Source of the DNA: Terrisporobacter vanillatitrophus
Lineage (GTDB): Bacteria > Bacillota > Clostridia > Peptostreptococcales > Peptostreptococcaceae
NCBI RefSeq assembly: GCF_051148895.1
Contig: NZ_CP154625.1
Coordinates: forward strand, 2,418,001-2,482,000
Reading direction: 5' to 3'
Length of the DNA: 64,000 nt
Position numbers and translations under genes: made by a program. This document shows, in pieces, positions 44,645-53,974 of this stretch. The first letter of the stretch is position 1, and each line of letters opens with the position of its first letter. The notes under the pieces were generated by a model. That model saw only the letters and a program-made list of their open reading frames with translations, ran no database searches and was not told the DNA's origin.

Positions 44645-45562
44645 TTAAGTATTTTTATTATACATATTTAAAGTTTCTTTTATTTTTACTAATACTATAT
44701 TTTTTATATGCAATGGCTCTATAACTTTAGCATATGGCCCAAAAGAAAGTATATACCCGTATAACCATTCATTCTCGGGAAATTCTATAGTTACTTGGTA
44801 AGTTCCATCTTTGTTTTCAATAATTGATTCGCCTGAAAAATCATCAAAAACTCTATATAAAGCCTCCTTTTTAACTTGCAATTTTACTTTAACAGTATTG
44901 AAAACTTCCTTTTCTTCCTTATTTATTTCTTGTTTTTCAAAATACTTTTTTGTAAAATACTCTTTTTTTACATCAAAATCTTTTATTCTACTTATTCTAA
45001 ATAATCTAAAGTCTTTTTTTAATCTACAATATCCATATAAATACCAACTTTGACCTTTATAAATGAGTTTAATTGGTTCAATAACTCTCTTAGATTTATT
45101 AGCTAAACTATTAATATAGCTAAATTCTACTAATTTACTATTTAAAATTGCATCTTTTATTTTATCAAATTTATCATCTTCATATGTTTTATATCCCCAC
45201 CTTGACAAATCTATATCTATCCAATTATCACTGTCATTTGCACCTTTTACAAACCCAACTTTGTCAATTATAGAATTTATATCTGGATATTCAATAGTAG
45301 ACAGAGCCTTTAGTGCCAACGTTATACTTTCCTTATCATTTTTCGATAATAAGGTTTTATTTATACAAAAATCTTCTAATAAGCTAATTCCTCCATTTTT
45401 ACCTTTGCTCATATAAACTGGAACTCCTGACAAAGATAACGTTTCTATATCTCTGTATATGGTTCTAGTTGATACTTGAAATTTATCTGATAATTCTTTA
45501 GCTGTTACTATCTTTTTATTTAAAAGTATTAAAATAATTTCAGTTAATCTATTAATTTTCAT
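44645..45562 (-). CDS. YafY-type HTH/WYL-domain transcriptional regulator
   Basis: 305 residues. The N-terminal DeoR-like helix-turn-helix is RLTEIILILLNKKIVTAKELSDKFQVSTRTIYRDIETLSLSGVP, and a WYL domain spans about 130-215 (KLVEFSYINS, KSWYLYG-like QSWYLYGYCRLKKDFRLFRISRI). It ends with a WCX region. WYL domains sense ligands or nucleic acids. First gene of the operon it presumably controls. ATG follows GGAGAAGG. Confidence 0.92.
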   Translation of the reverse strand: MKINRLTEIILILLNKKIVTAKELSDKFQVSTRTIYRDIETLSLSGVPVYMSKGKNGGISLLEDFCINKTLLSKNDKESITLALKALSTIEYPDINSIIDKVGFVKGANDSDNWIDIDLSRWGYKTYEDDKFDKIKDAILNSKLVEFSYINSLANKSKRVIEPIKLIYKGQSWYLYGYCRLKKDFRLFRISRIKDFDVKKEYFTKKYFEKQEINKEEKEVFNTVKVKLQVKKEALYRVFDDFSGESIIENKDGTYQVTIEFPENEWLYGYILSFGPYAKVIEPLHIKNIVLVKIKETLNMYNKNT

Positions 45563-45905
45563 GTTCCTTCTCCACTATTTTTAAAATCAAGCACTATACT
45601 TTTCAATATAAGCTATCTTACTTATTTTAATATTATCACCATTAATATGACAACATTATGTCTTATTTAAAATATTTTACACAAAAATTATATATCATTT
45701 AGTATAATTTTACCTAAATTTCATTTTAACTTACTTGTACCTTTTTAATTTATATTTTCCTCGTAATATAATCGTGAAAATTTAAATGTTATTTAAAAAA
45801 TAAATAAGCTATAACTGATAAACTGCATTTATCAATTATAGCTTATTAAAGTAAGATTAATTTACATATTTTATATTTATAAAAAAATCAATTAACTTTT
45901 ATTTA
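45563..45905. other. Intergenic region before yafY, with ADH terminator
   Basis: About 340 bases. The only clear element is a hairpin at 45803-45847 (AATAAGCTATAA/TTATAGCTTATT with inner ATAAA/TTTAT), followed on the minus strand by a T-run; it terminates the alcohol dehydrogenase gene. The yafY promoter should also lie here. Confidence 0.6.
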
Positions 45906-47054
45906 CTACATAACTTTTGCTAATATAGCTTTTATCTCATCATGAGTAGCTTGAATTGGGTTAGTTGCGCCACAAGCATCTTTTAATGCATTAGTAGCTA
46001 ATATATCAAAGTCTTCTTCCTTAGCTCCAAGTTCTGTAAATCCTTTAGGTATATTAACATCAGCAGATAACTTTCTTATTGCAGCTATACAAGCAGCAGC
46101 ACCTTCATCATCACTCATTCCTGATACATCTACACCCATGAATTTAGCACAATCTTTTAATTGTTTAGCCGCAACTTTAGCATTAAATTCTTGAACTGCT
46201 GGAAGTAATATAGCATTACATACACCGTGTGGTAAGTTATAGTATCCACCATATTGATGTGCTATTGCATGAACATATCCAAGTGAAGCATTATTAAATG
46301 CCATACCTGCTAAGAATTCAGCATAAGCCATTTTATCTCTTGCTTCCATATTATTTCCATCAGCAACTGCATCTCTTAAGTAGTCACTTATAAGTTCTAT
46401 AGCTTTTTGTGCGCAAGCATCTGTAACTGGAGTAGCAGCAGTAGATACATAAGCTTCAACTGCATGAGTTAATGCATCCATTCCTGTAGCAGCAGTTAAA
46501 GAAGTAGGCATACTAACCATTAAATTAGGGTCATTTATTGCAAGAATTGGATTAACATGTTTATCAACTATTGCCATTTTAACATGTCTTTCTTCGTCAG
46601 TTATTATAGAGAATATTGTCATTTCTGAAGCAGTACCAGCTGTAGTATTTATTGCTATAAGTGGAAGTTGAGGATTTTTAGATACATGAACACCTTCATA
46701 ATCTTTTATGTTTCCACCATTAGTAGCAACTAAAGCTATACCTTTTGCACAGTCATGTGGAGACCCTCCACCATAAGATATAACAAAGTCACATCCATTG
46801 TCCTTAAGTACTTTAACTCCATCCATTACATTAGTAACAGTAGGGTTTGGTTGAGAACCAGGATATACCACAAATTCTACACCGTTAGCTCCTAAATTAT
46901 CAGTTATTCCTTTAAATTCGGAACTACTAGCAGATCTCTTTCCACAAACTATTAAAGCTTTTTTAAATCCTCTTGATTTTATTTCCTCTGGTAAATTGTC
47001 TGAACATCCTGGTCCCATTAAACTAACACTTGGCATATAAAATGTAAAAGCCAT
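45906..47054 (-). CDS. Iron-containing alcohol dehydrogenase (DhaT/AdhB-like)
   Basis: 382-residue type III alcohol dehydrogenase reducing aldehydes or oxidising alcohols with NAD(P). NAD loop YGGGSPHDCAKGIA, metal-binding residues in THAVEAYVS, AIAHQYGGYYNLPHGVCNA and the central NTTAGTASEMTIFSIITDE are typical of 1,3-propanediol dehydrogenase and related enzymes. The frame is open to 47144, but ATG 47054 after AGGAGG is the start. Unusually Ala- and Gly-rich with strong codon regularity, as expected for a highly expressed gene. An AraC-type regulator gene lies just upstream. Confidence 0.92.
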   Translation of the reverse strand: MAFTFYMPSVSLMGPGCSDNLPEEIKSRGFKKALIVCGKRSASSSEFKGITDNLGANGVEFVVYPGSQPNPTVTNVMDGVKVLKDNGCDFVISYGGGSPHDCAKGIALVATNGGNIKDYEGVHVSKNPQLPLIAINTTAGTASEMTIFSIITDEERHVKMAIVDKHVNPILAINDPNLMVSMPTSLTAATGMDALTHAVEAYVSTAATPVTDACAQKAIELISDYLRDAVADGNNMEARDKMAYAEFLAGMAFNNASLGYVHAIAHQYGGYYNLPHGVCNAILLPAVQEFNAKVAAKQLKDCAKFMGVDVSGMSDDEGAAACIAAIRKLSADVNIPKGFTELGAKEEDFDILATNALKDACGATNPIQATHDEIKAILAKVM

Positions 47055-47136
47055 ATTATTAAAACCTCCTAAAAATAAAATAATTTTATTATATATGTAG
47101 ATATCTACATAATAACTTGGCATAAAAAAATAAAAA

Positions 47137-47490
47137 TCATTCATTCTTTGATTTACAGGATTCTTGATATTCTAGTGGTGTTATTCCATATACTTTTATG
47201 AAATTCTTATTAAGATGACTTAAATCATAAAACTCATATTTACTTACTACGGTATTTATGTCTACTCCTTTAGATAAATCTTCTTTTATAGCCTCGATTT
47301 TGCAATTCAATATATATCTATAGGGAGTTACACCAATTTCTTTTTTAAACATTCGTGAAAAATAATATTTAGATAAGTTAATATACTGACAAATTTCATT
47401 AATTGTTATTTTTTTCTTTAAATTCTGATTAATATATTTTATTGACTTGGTAATATAAGGATTAACGTTATTTTTTTTATTACTTGGCAT
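47137..47490 (-). CDS. Short AraC-family helix-turn-helix regulator
   Basis: 117 residues, essentially only the double helix-turn-helix of AraC/XylS: YINQNLKKKITINEICQYINLSKYYFSRMFKKEIGVTPYRYI and VVSKYEFYDLSHLNKNFIKVYGITPLEYQ. No ligand-binding domain, so it resembles MarA/SoxS-type stand-alone activators. The ATG lies rather far (about 14 bases) after AAAGGAG. The alcohol dehydrogenase gene, 82 bases downstream on the same strand, is the obvious candidate target. Confidence 0.82.
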   Translation of the reverse strand: MPSNKKNNVNPYITKSIKYINQNLKKKITINEICQYINLSKYYFSRMFKKEIGVTPYRYILNCKIEAIKEDLSKGVDINTVVSKYEFYDLSHLNKNFIKVYGITPLEYQESCKSKNE

Positions 47491-47663
47491 GACAAATATT
47501 AACGCTCCTTTCTATTTTATATAAGAAAGTTGCTTAGTATAATATTAAATTTTTTATTTATTAATTACACTTCTTATAGTTACATTATAAAGCATCTTAA
47601 GTTTTTATGTATAGTAATATATTGCTATATTTTTTTATATTGTATATACTTGATATAAAAATT

Positions 47664-47708
47664 AAACATCTTCTAAAAGATAATTTAAGCTTTTTCTTTT
47701 AAAGATGA
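47664..47708 (-). terminator. Terminator of the KamA-family gene
   Basis: AACATCTT...AAAGATG with inner AAAAGA/TCTTTT pairing, about 20 bases past the stop. Confidence 0.55.
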
Positions 47709-47727
47709 CTAATTATAATAAGTTATT

Positions 47728-48819
47728 CTAATATATCCAAGTTTGATCGTCAGTAACTTTCTCTATAAATATTCTTCCCCTATCTTCTTTGTATTTTGCT
47801 TGATGAAATTTAAAAACCATTTCATTTTCCCCTGTTTTTCCTATTATTTCAATTTTCCCCCTCGTTGTAGATAAGCAATATTTAAAACATTTACCTTGGC
47901 CATTTTGTAAATTTTTAGCTCCTTCTACTATATCAATTCCTTCTTTAAGTGGTACTTGAAACTGATTTTTCACACCTGTTACAGGTCTGCACTGAAATAC
48001 ATAATATGGTACTATTCCTATAGCAGTTATATTTTTTAGTAATTCTCCAAGAATCTCAATACTATCATTTACTCCTCTTAACAAAACCGTTTGATTTTTT
48101 ACTATAACACCAGCTTCTCTTAAATATTTTACTGCCTCAGCAGCTTCCTTAGTCACCTCTCTAGGGTGATTAAATTGAGTTACTACATAAATTTGTTTTT
48201 TTTCACCATACTTACTAAGTATTTCTTTAAGTTCATTATCTCTTGTTATTCTCTCAGGATAAACTACTGGTATCCTTGTCCCAAATCTAATTAAATCAAT
48301 ATGAGGAATATCGCATAGTGCAGATAAAAATTTTTCAATTTTACTGTTACTATTTAAAAATGAATCCCCTCCAGAAATGAGTACATTACTTATTTTTTCG
48401 TGATTTTTAACATATGCTAACATTTCTTGAAAATGCTTAGCAATTTCTTCATCAGATAAACCTATCAATCGTTTTCTAAAGCAATGTCTACAATACATTG
48501 CACAGTGATTTGTAGATAACACTATAACTGTTTGTTCATATTTATGTTGCATTCCTGTAATAATAGTATTATCCGCTTCACCACTTGTATCAAAACTCCC
48601 ACTTAAATCTGTTTCTTCTATAGAAGGTATGCACATTTTTTTTATAGGATCCTCTGGGTCATCAAAATCAATTAAAGATAAATAATAAGGTGTAATGGAC
48701 ATAGGATACTTTTCAAGTATTTCATTCATTTTTACTTCTTCCTCTTTAGTTAGATTCATGTATAAGTTTAAATCTTCTGCTTTAGTTACATTTTTCTTTA
48801 ATAACTCTTTATTATTCAA
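47728..48819 (-). CDS. KamA-family radical SAM protein (lysine 2,3-aminomutase-like)
   Basis: 363 residues. The radical-SAM cluster motif is C106-x3-C110-x2-C113 (NHCAMYCRHCF), with the SAM-binding SGGDSF near 150. The rest follows lysine and glutamate 2,3-aminomutases. It is about 50 residues shorter than true lysine 2,3-aminomutase. In place of the PLP-lysine motif GGGGK it has STTRGKIEIIG, so mutase activity on free lysine is doubtful. Two lysine-riboswitch transporters lie within 8 kb, making a lysine link tempting but unproven. The start is TTG at 48819 after AAGGGGTGG. Confidence 0.8.
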   Translation of the reverse strand: MNNKELLKKNVTKAEDLNLYMNLTKEEEVKMNEILEKYPMSITPYYLSLIDFDDPEDPIKKMCIPSIEETDLSGSFDTSGEADNTIITGMQHKYEQTVIVLSTNHCAMYCRHCFRKRLIGLSDEEIAKHFQEMLAYVKNHEKISNVLISGGDSFLNSNSKIEKFLSALCDIPHIDLIRFGTRIPVVYPERITRDNELKEILSKYGEKKQIYVVTQFNHPREVTKEAAEAVKYLREAGVIVKNQTVLLRGVNDSIEILGELLKNITAIGIVPYYVFQCRPVTGVKNQFQVPLKEGIDIVEGAKNLQNGQGKCFKYCLSTTRGKIEIIGKTGENEMVFKFHQAKYKEDRGRIFIEKVTDDQTWIY

Positions 48820-48990
48820 TATACCACCCCTTAATAAGTAAATAAAATTTAAAAATCACTTTAACATAAATTATTCATATTATCAATTTGTTTGAAATAT
48901 AAAATTTAATAGTTAGAATATTGCAAAATATCGATATATATATTAATAAATACTATATTATATGGTAAATTTCCTTTTTTTTCATAAATA

Positions 48991-50181
48991 TTATCTTATA
49001 ATTTTTCTCACTATTGCACCAATCCCAACTCCTACTGTTATTACTCCTAAAATCATTTCAATGTTAGATACTATCAGTGATATTTGCACTGGCTCACTGC
49101 TATATCCACCTACCCCTAAAAATATACCTGAACTTAGTGCCAAAGATTCATTATAATCTTTAATAAATTTCATAAAATTAAAACGCTTGAGTGTCTCTAA
49201 ATTATAAATAACATAATTATTATGGATATCTATACCAACAATTAAATATAAAAATGCAAATACCATTATTAAAAATATGCCCATAAAAAGTGCATTAAAA
49301 GGTCTCTCTCCGTATCCACAAGACATCCTATACAAATATGATCCTATTTTAGGTATAGGATCAAGAGTCTTGCACTCAATTTTTCTACACAAATAATAAT
49401 ATTCTCCAAAGTTATTATCTAAGGTATTTTCTTTAAATTTATCTGCAATAATTTGGTATGTCATATATAATCCTTGGTACTCTTCTCTATTTTTTTGAAT
49501 TTCTACTAATTTATCGAAAAATGTTTTTTCATCTAATTTAGTTTTATACTTATCATCAAATTCAAAATCTAAGATATAACACTTATGTGTTTTAAATCCA
49601 CTTAAGTCACTATCTGAAATTTTTATTTTATTCAACTCACATTTATTTATTATCATGCTTTTCATCATGCATATTTCAAATGAAGTATTTTTTATTAAAC
49701 AATTTTCAAATACTACATATGATAAATCACAATTTTTAAATTCACTATAAACCTCACAATTATAGAATTCACAAGAGTAATTTGTTGTATTATTCAATGA
49801 TGGTAATTGTATATTATCTTCCATAATAAATATACAATTTTCAAAAATAACACCGCCTAATATAAATTTACAATCATAAAATTTACAGCCTATTATTCTA
49901 CAATTAATAAATTTTGTATTTGCAAAAGTACAATCTTTGAAATTTGTGCATACTATATCTTTATTTGAAATATTATAATAATCTTTTTCATCTAATAATC
50001 CTTTTTTACCAATAAATTCGTTTTCTATAATTCCATAACTATATCTATTATCTGGATCATAGTTAGTCATCTCATTTTTATGTTTACTTATATAACTATA
50101 ATTTTTTTCATTATTCTTTTTTCTTTTTTCTAACTGAATCTTTAATTTATAATTTTCTTCTTTAAAATTTACGTAAGCCAT
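48991..50181 (-). CDS. Pentapeptide-repeat protein fused to a two-helix ion-channel-like domain
   Basis: 396 residues. After a charged N-terminus, residues about 75-205 are pentapeptide-like repeats (TNFKDCTFANTKFINCRIIG and similar) rich in Cys and Phe. The C-terminal 120 residues have two membrane helices (NALFMGIFLIMVFAFLYLIV and IEMILGVITVGVGIGAIV) with a re-entrant segment between them, the Ion_trans_2 layout. The filter position reads LGVGGYSSEP (355-364) instead of the potassium TVGYG. A soluble beta helix gating a pore is the obvious model; ion selectivity cannot be told. ATG follows GGAGAAAT. Confidence 0.8.
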   Translation of the reverse strand: MAYVNFKEENYKLKIQLEKRKKNNEKNYSYISKHKNEMTNYDPDNRYSYGIIENEFIGKKGLLDEKDYYNISNKDIVCTNFKDCTFANTKFINCRIIGCKFYDCKFILGGVIFENCIFIMEDNIQLPSLNNTTNYSCEFYNCEVYSEFKNCDLSYVVFENCLIKNTSFEICMMKSMIINKCELNKIKISDSDLSGFKTHKCYILDFEFDDKYKTKLDEKTFFDKLVEIQKNREEYQGLYMTYQIIADKFKENTLDNNFGEYYYLCRKIECKTLDPIPKIGSYLYRMSCGYGERPFNALFMGIFLIMVFAFLYLIVGIDIHNNYVIYNLETLKRFNFMKFIKDYNESLALSSGIFLGVGGYSSEPVQISLIVSNIEMILGVITVGVGIGAIVRKIIR

Positions 50182-50224
50182 AGTAATTTCTCCTTTTACG
50201 AACTCTATAACTTATTATTTGCAT

Positions 50225-50262
50225 AAAAAAAGACTTAAATGCATTACCATTTAAGTCTTTTT
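50225..50262 (-). terminator. Terminator of the first lysine-riboswitch transporter
   Basis: AAAAAGACTTAAATG and exact complement with a six-base loop and T-run. Confidence 0.9.
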
Positions 50263-50266
50263 AAAA

Positions 50267-52003
50267 TTAATTATCTAACACTTCATTTCCTTCTTCCACA
50301 CTCTTACCAAGTACTTGTATTCCTATAAACATAGCCACAAATGCTAATGGTAAAATAAAATACACAGGTAATCCAAAGCCTGCTGGTATATATCCAAATA
50401 CTATAGTAATAACTGCCACAAATATTGCATAAGGCATTTGTGTTCTAACATGATCTATATGATTACATCCAGCACCCATTGATGAAAGTATTGTTGTATC
50501 TGATATTGGAGAGCAATGATCCCCAAATATAGCTCCAGTTAATACTGCAGATGTTGCAACTATTACATAAGACATATCTGGATTTATTGAATATGCAAGA
50601 GGTATAGCAAGTGGCATAAGTATTCCCATTGTTCCATAAGAAGTTCCTGTTGCAAATGATATTATTGATCCAAGTACAAATATTAAACTTGGTAATATAA
50701 ATGGAGGCAGAGAACCAGATAATAATGTAATTAAATATTTAGCTGTTCCTAATTCTTTTATTACTGATGAAAGTGACCATGCACATATTAATATTACACC
50801 TGTTATTACTAATGTTTTCATTCCATCTACCCATATATCTAAGGCTTCTGATACACTAAACATTTTTTTGCATACACCCATAACCATAGCAACTATTCCT
50901 GCAAATAAAGCTGATTGAAAAAGAGCAACAGATGCATCTGCATTTGAGAAAGCTTCTTTTATTGCATCAAATGATGCTGGTGCATTTTGCATAAGTTGAA
51001 TTACTGCAGTATCTTCTCCTCCCATTATTGCAGTATACCCACTATAATAAAAAGCAAATAATGCTCCAACTATTAACGTTCCTATTGGTATTATCGCATT
51101 CCATATACTTAACTTAACACCTTCTAATGGTTCCATGTCATCATGTTTACTTAATTGTTTATTAACTTCTTCATTTGAAGTAAGAGTTTGGCCTCCTCTT
51201 CTACATTCTATCTCTGCCTTTCTCATTGGTCCAAAATCTTTTAAAAGTAAAGCTGTAATTACTATAAATCCTAGTATTAATATATTATAGAATCTAAATG
51301 GAATTGTATTTAAAAATACTCCAAAAGCATTTGTTTCAACACCGATACTTTCAAATGCAGAACCAATAAGCCCAACTTCTAAACCTATCCATGTAGAAAT
51401 TATTGCGATCCCTGCAACTGGTGCTGCAGTAGCATCTATTATAAAAGCTAATCTTTCTCTTGATACTTTCATTTTATCTGTAACTGGTCTCATCATAGGG
51501 CCTATTATTAAAGAATTTGCATAGTCATCAAAGAATACAAATAATCCTGCAAACCAAGTCATTATTTGAGCACTTTTTGCTGTTTTTGCTCTATTTGATA
51601 AAGCTTCAGCTATGGCTTTTGCGCCACCCATTTTCCCAACTAAGTTTATAACTCCTCCTATTGCTAAAACTTGAAGAATTATACCTGCATTCCATGGATC
51701 TGCCAGTGATCCTACAGCTCTTTGAATTAAGTCTAGGAATGAATAAAATATTGCCATAAAAGGATTATTTCCAGTTATATTTAATATAAATCCACCTGAC
51801 ATAATTCCTATAACTAAAGAAACTATAACATTTTTAGTTATAAAAGCAAGTGAAATGGCAACTAATGGTGGTATTAAAGTCCATAACCCAAATTTAGCTG
51901 CATTTTCTGCCGCAATATCAACTTCTTCTGCAAAGGATAATGCCGTCGTCATTATGAATAACATGGTTGTCATTAAAAATAATCTTAAATTTCTTCTTCT
52001 CAT
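50267..52003 (-). CDS. NhaC-family transporter under lysine riboswitch (predicted lysine transporter), paralogue 1
   Basis: 578 residues with about 12 membrane helices, NhaC/ArcD-type ion transporter superfamily. It has two inverted halves, FDDYANSLIIGPMMRPVTDK and GSIISFATGTSYGTMGILMPLAIPLA plus GDHCSPISDTTILSSMGAGC. The first 25 residues are a signal-like helix. Database names usually call such proteins Na+/H+ antiporters. The lysine riboswitch directly upstream instead marks it as the LysW-type lysine importer predicted by earlier regulon comparisons. ATG follows AGGGGGAAAA. Closely similar to the protein at 54819-56564. Confidence 0.88.
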   Translation of the reverse strand: MRRRNLRLFLMTTMLFIMTTALSFAEEVDIAAENAAKFGLWTLIPPLVAISLAFITKNVIVSLVIGIMSGGFILNITGNNPFMAIFYSFLDLIQRAVGSLADPWNAGIILQVLAIGGVINLVGKMGGAKAIAEALSNRAKTAKSAQIMTWFAGLFVFFDDYANSLIIGPMMRPVTDKMKVSRERLAFIIDATAAPVAGIAIISTWIGLEVGLIGSAFESIGVETNAFGVFLNTIPFRFYNILILGFIVITALLLKDFGPMRKAEIECRRGGQTLTSNEEVNKQLSKHDDMEPLEGVKLSIWNAIIPIGTLIVGALFAFYYSGYTAIMGGEDTAVIQLMQNAPASFDAIKEAFSNADASVALFQSALFAGIVAMVMGVCKKMFSVSEALDIWVDGMKTLVITGVILICAWSLSSVIKELGTAKYLITLLSGSLPPFILPSLIFVLGSIISFATGTSYGTMGILMPLAIPLAYSINPDMSYVIVATSAVLTGAIFGDHCSPISDTTILSSMGAGCNHIDHVRTQMPYAIFVAVITIVFGYIPAGFGLPVYFILPLAFVAMFIGIQVLGKSVEEGNEVLDN

Positions 52004-52057
52004 TTTATTTTCCCCCTAATAGTTTTATAGTGAACATTATAAGGGCTATTTTTCTCA

Positions 52058-52284
52058 TAAAAAAACCTTGATGTAAGAGCATCAAGGTCATAATTATACT
52101 AAACTATAAATCCATTTGATAGCTCAACACTAATTTCTTAGTGACAGTGGCACATATATTATATATACCCCCAGCCAAATAACCGTAAAGCTTCAGTTAT
52201 ATGCTTCGGCGATGTTTCCTTTCACAATAAATCAACGTTGCTTAACTCCTTACTGTTACTGATAAAAATCGCACCTCTACCTTA
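52058..52284 (-). promoter_or_regulatory. Lysine riboswitch (L-box), copy 1
   Basis: The minus-strand leader starts AAGGTAGAGGTGCG and contains the conserved GGAAACATCGCCGAAGC, GGCTGGGGGTA, GTGCCACTGTCACT and closing GAGCTATC elements of the five-helix lysine aptamer (about 52113-52284). Its platform is a terminator CCTTGATG/CATCAAGG plus T8 (52058-52087), so lysine should switch transcription off. A promoter TTGCTA-17-TATACT lies at about 52300-52330. Confidence 0.93.
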
Positions 52285-52454
52285 AATATTCACTTATTTA
52301 ATATGAGTATATATTACCTTCCAATATTTAGCAACAATTAATTCTATCCTTTTACCATATACATTTTATAAATATTTTTTATATTCGATTAATATTTTAA
52401 TATTATTCCTCTATAATCTTATTATAATTATAAATTATTGGAGGAATTATTTGT

Positions 52455-53810
52455 ATGAGTATTTTTTTAATTATTGTTATTACAATCATAATGTTAATAT
52501 TTAGTGTTTTTAACGATATTTTTCTAGGATATGGTTTAACTATTTCTTTAATTCTATTTTCCTTAATAGGTATAAAAAGAAATAAAAATATGAAAGATCT
52601 TCTTAAACTATATACCTTTGAGTCAAAAAGAAGCTTTCCCATTATACAAATTTTATTATTAATTTCAATTTTAATAAGCGTTTGGTTAAGTTGTGGCACA
52701 ATCCCTGCTATAGTTTATTATTCATTAAAATATATTAACCCTAATCTATTTATTTTATTTTGTTTTCTAATACCAAGTATAACCTCTTTTTTGATTGGAA
52801 CGTCCTTTGGTACTGTAAGTTCCATAGGTATACCTCTTATTATTATCGCACAGGCATCTAATCTTAACTTGAATTTAGTGGGAGGAGCAATTATGTCTGG
52901 AGCATATTTAGGTGATAGATGTTCTCCTCTATCTTCTAGTTTACTTCTACTCTGTAATTTGACTAAAGTTGATTTATTTAACTATGTTAAAAAAGTTTTC
53001 ATCTTTGGTATTATTCCGACTATAATTAGTGTTGTTTTTTATCTGTTGTTCTCCTTTGAAAATCCTTTAACTTTTATTGATAACTCACTGAGTTTAACTT
53101 TATACAATGATTTTCATATAAGTTTTATTTTATTAATACCTGCTATTATAATTATTATTTTGTCATTGAAAAAAATTTCAATTTCAAAATCAATAACTAT
53201 AAGTATAATAACATCCATAATAATTTGCTTTATTATTCAAAAAACAACTATATTAGATTTGCTTAGTTATATTATATTTGGATACGAAGCTTCTTCATCT
53301 TTATCAAATATTATTAAGGGTGGAGGTATTATTTCCATGCTTAAAACTTGTTATATAATTATTATTTCGTGCTGTTTAACAGGATTTTTTAGTGGATTAA
53401 ATATTTTTGACGGTTTGGAAAAATACTTACAAAAAATAAAACTAAATAGAAGTAGATTATTTTTAGTAACTTTATTTTTTGGTTTAATAATTGCTTCTAT
53501 TGGATGTAGCCAAACTATCGCTTTTATTCTAACTATAGAAATACTTAGGGATACTTATGAAGATTATAAAAATGAAGACATCGCCATGGAATTTTCTAAT
53601 TCTGCCATTGTCACATCTGCCTTAGTCCCATGGTGTATAGCTGCACTTGTTCCTACTTCAGTCTTAGGTATAAGTAATTATAAATTTATTCCATATGCCA
53701 TCTTTCTATATATAGTTCCAATTTGTCATTTATGTTATTGTCTATACTTGGACTATTATAAAGATAAGTTGCAAAAAATTCTTTACAAAGTAGAGACTTT
53801 CCATAAATAA
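52455..53810 (+). CDS. NhaC-family transporter, third and divergent member
   Basis: 451 residues, about ten membrane helices, same superfamily as its two neighbours but shorter and without the signal-like N-terminus. It keeps SFLIGTSFGTVSSIGIPLIIIA and GAYLGDRCSPLSSSLLLL, the equivalents of the family pore motifs. It is transcribed on the plus strand, between the two lysine-regulated paralogues, and has no riboswitch of its own. Substrate unknown; an amino acid or Na+/H+ exchange is possible. ATG follows TTGGAGG. Confidence 0.85.
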   Translation: MSIFLIIVITIIMLIFSVFNDIFLGYGLTISLILFSLIGIKRNKNMKDLLKLYTFESKRSFPIIQILLLISILISVWLSCGTIPAIVYYSLKYINPNLFILFCFLIPSITSFLIGTSFGTVSSIGIPLIIIAQASNLNLNLVGGAIMSGAYLGDRCSPLSSSLLLLCNLTKVDLFNYVKKVFIFGIIPTIISVVFYLLFSFENPLTFIDNSLSLTLYNDFHISFILLIPAIIIIILSLKKISISKSITISIITSIIICFIIQKTTILDLLSYIIFGYEASSSLSNIIKGGGIISMLKTCYIIIISCCLTGFFSGLNIFDGLEKYLQKIKLNRSRLFLVTLFFGLIIASIGCSQTIAFILTIEILRDTYEDYKNEDIAMEFSNSAIVTSALVPWCIAALVPTSVLGISNYKFIPYAIFLYIVPICHLCYCLYLDYYKDKLQKILYKVETFHK

Positions 53811-53910
53811 ATTAAGCATTATATGTCTATAGCATCAAGTTCCTAATGACCATTGAAATATGATTTTAAAGAATATATTATCGAATTAGTTTTTTATATT
53901 TTATTAAATA

Positions 53911-53958
53911 AAAATAGTAATAATTTTAGTCATTTATTCTTAAAATTATTACTATTTT
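53911..53958. terminator. Bidirectional terminator between convergent genes
   Basis: AAAATAGTAATAATTTTA and its exact complement with a 12-base loop. Confidence 0.85.
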
Positions 53959-53974
53959 CCCTTTATATTTTAAA

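Noticed and set aside
47055..47144. N-terminal extension of the alcohol dehydrogenase
   Set aside because: It overlaps the AraC gene end and the AGGAGG site; homologues begin at MAFTFYMPS.
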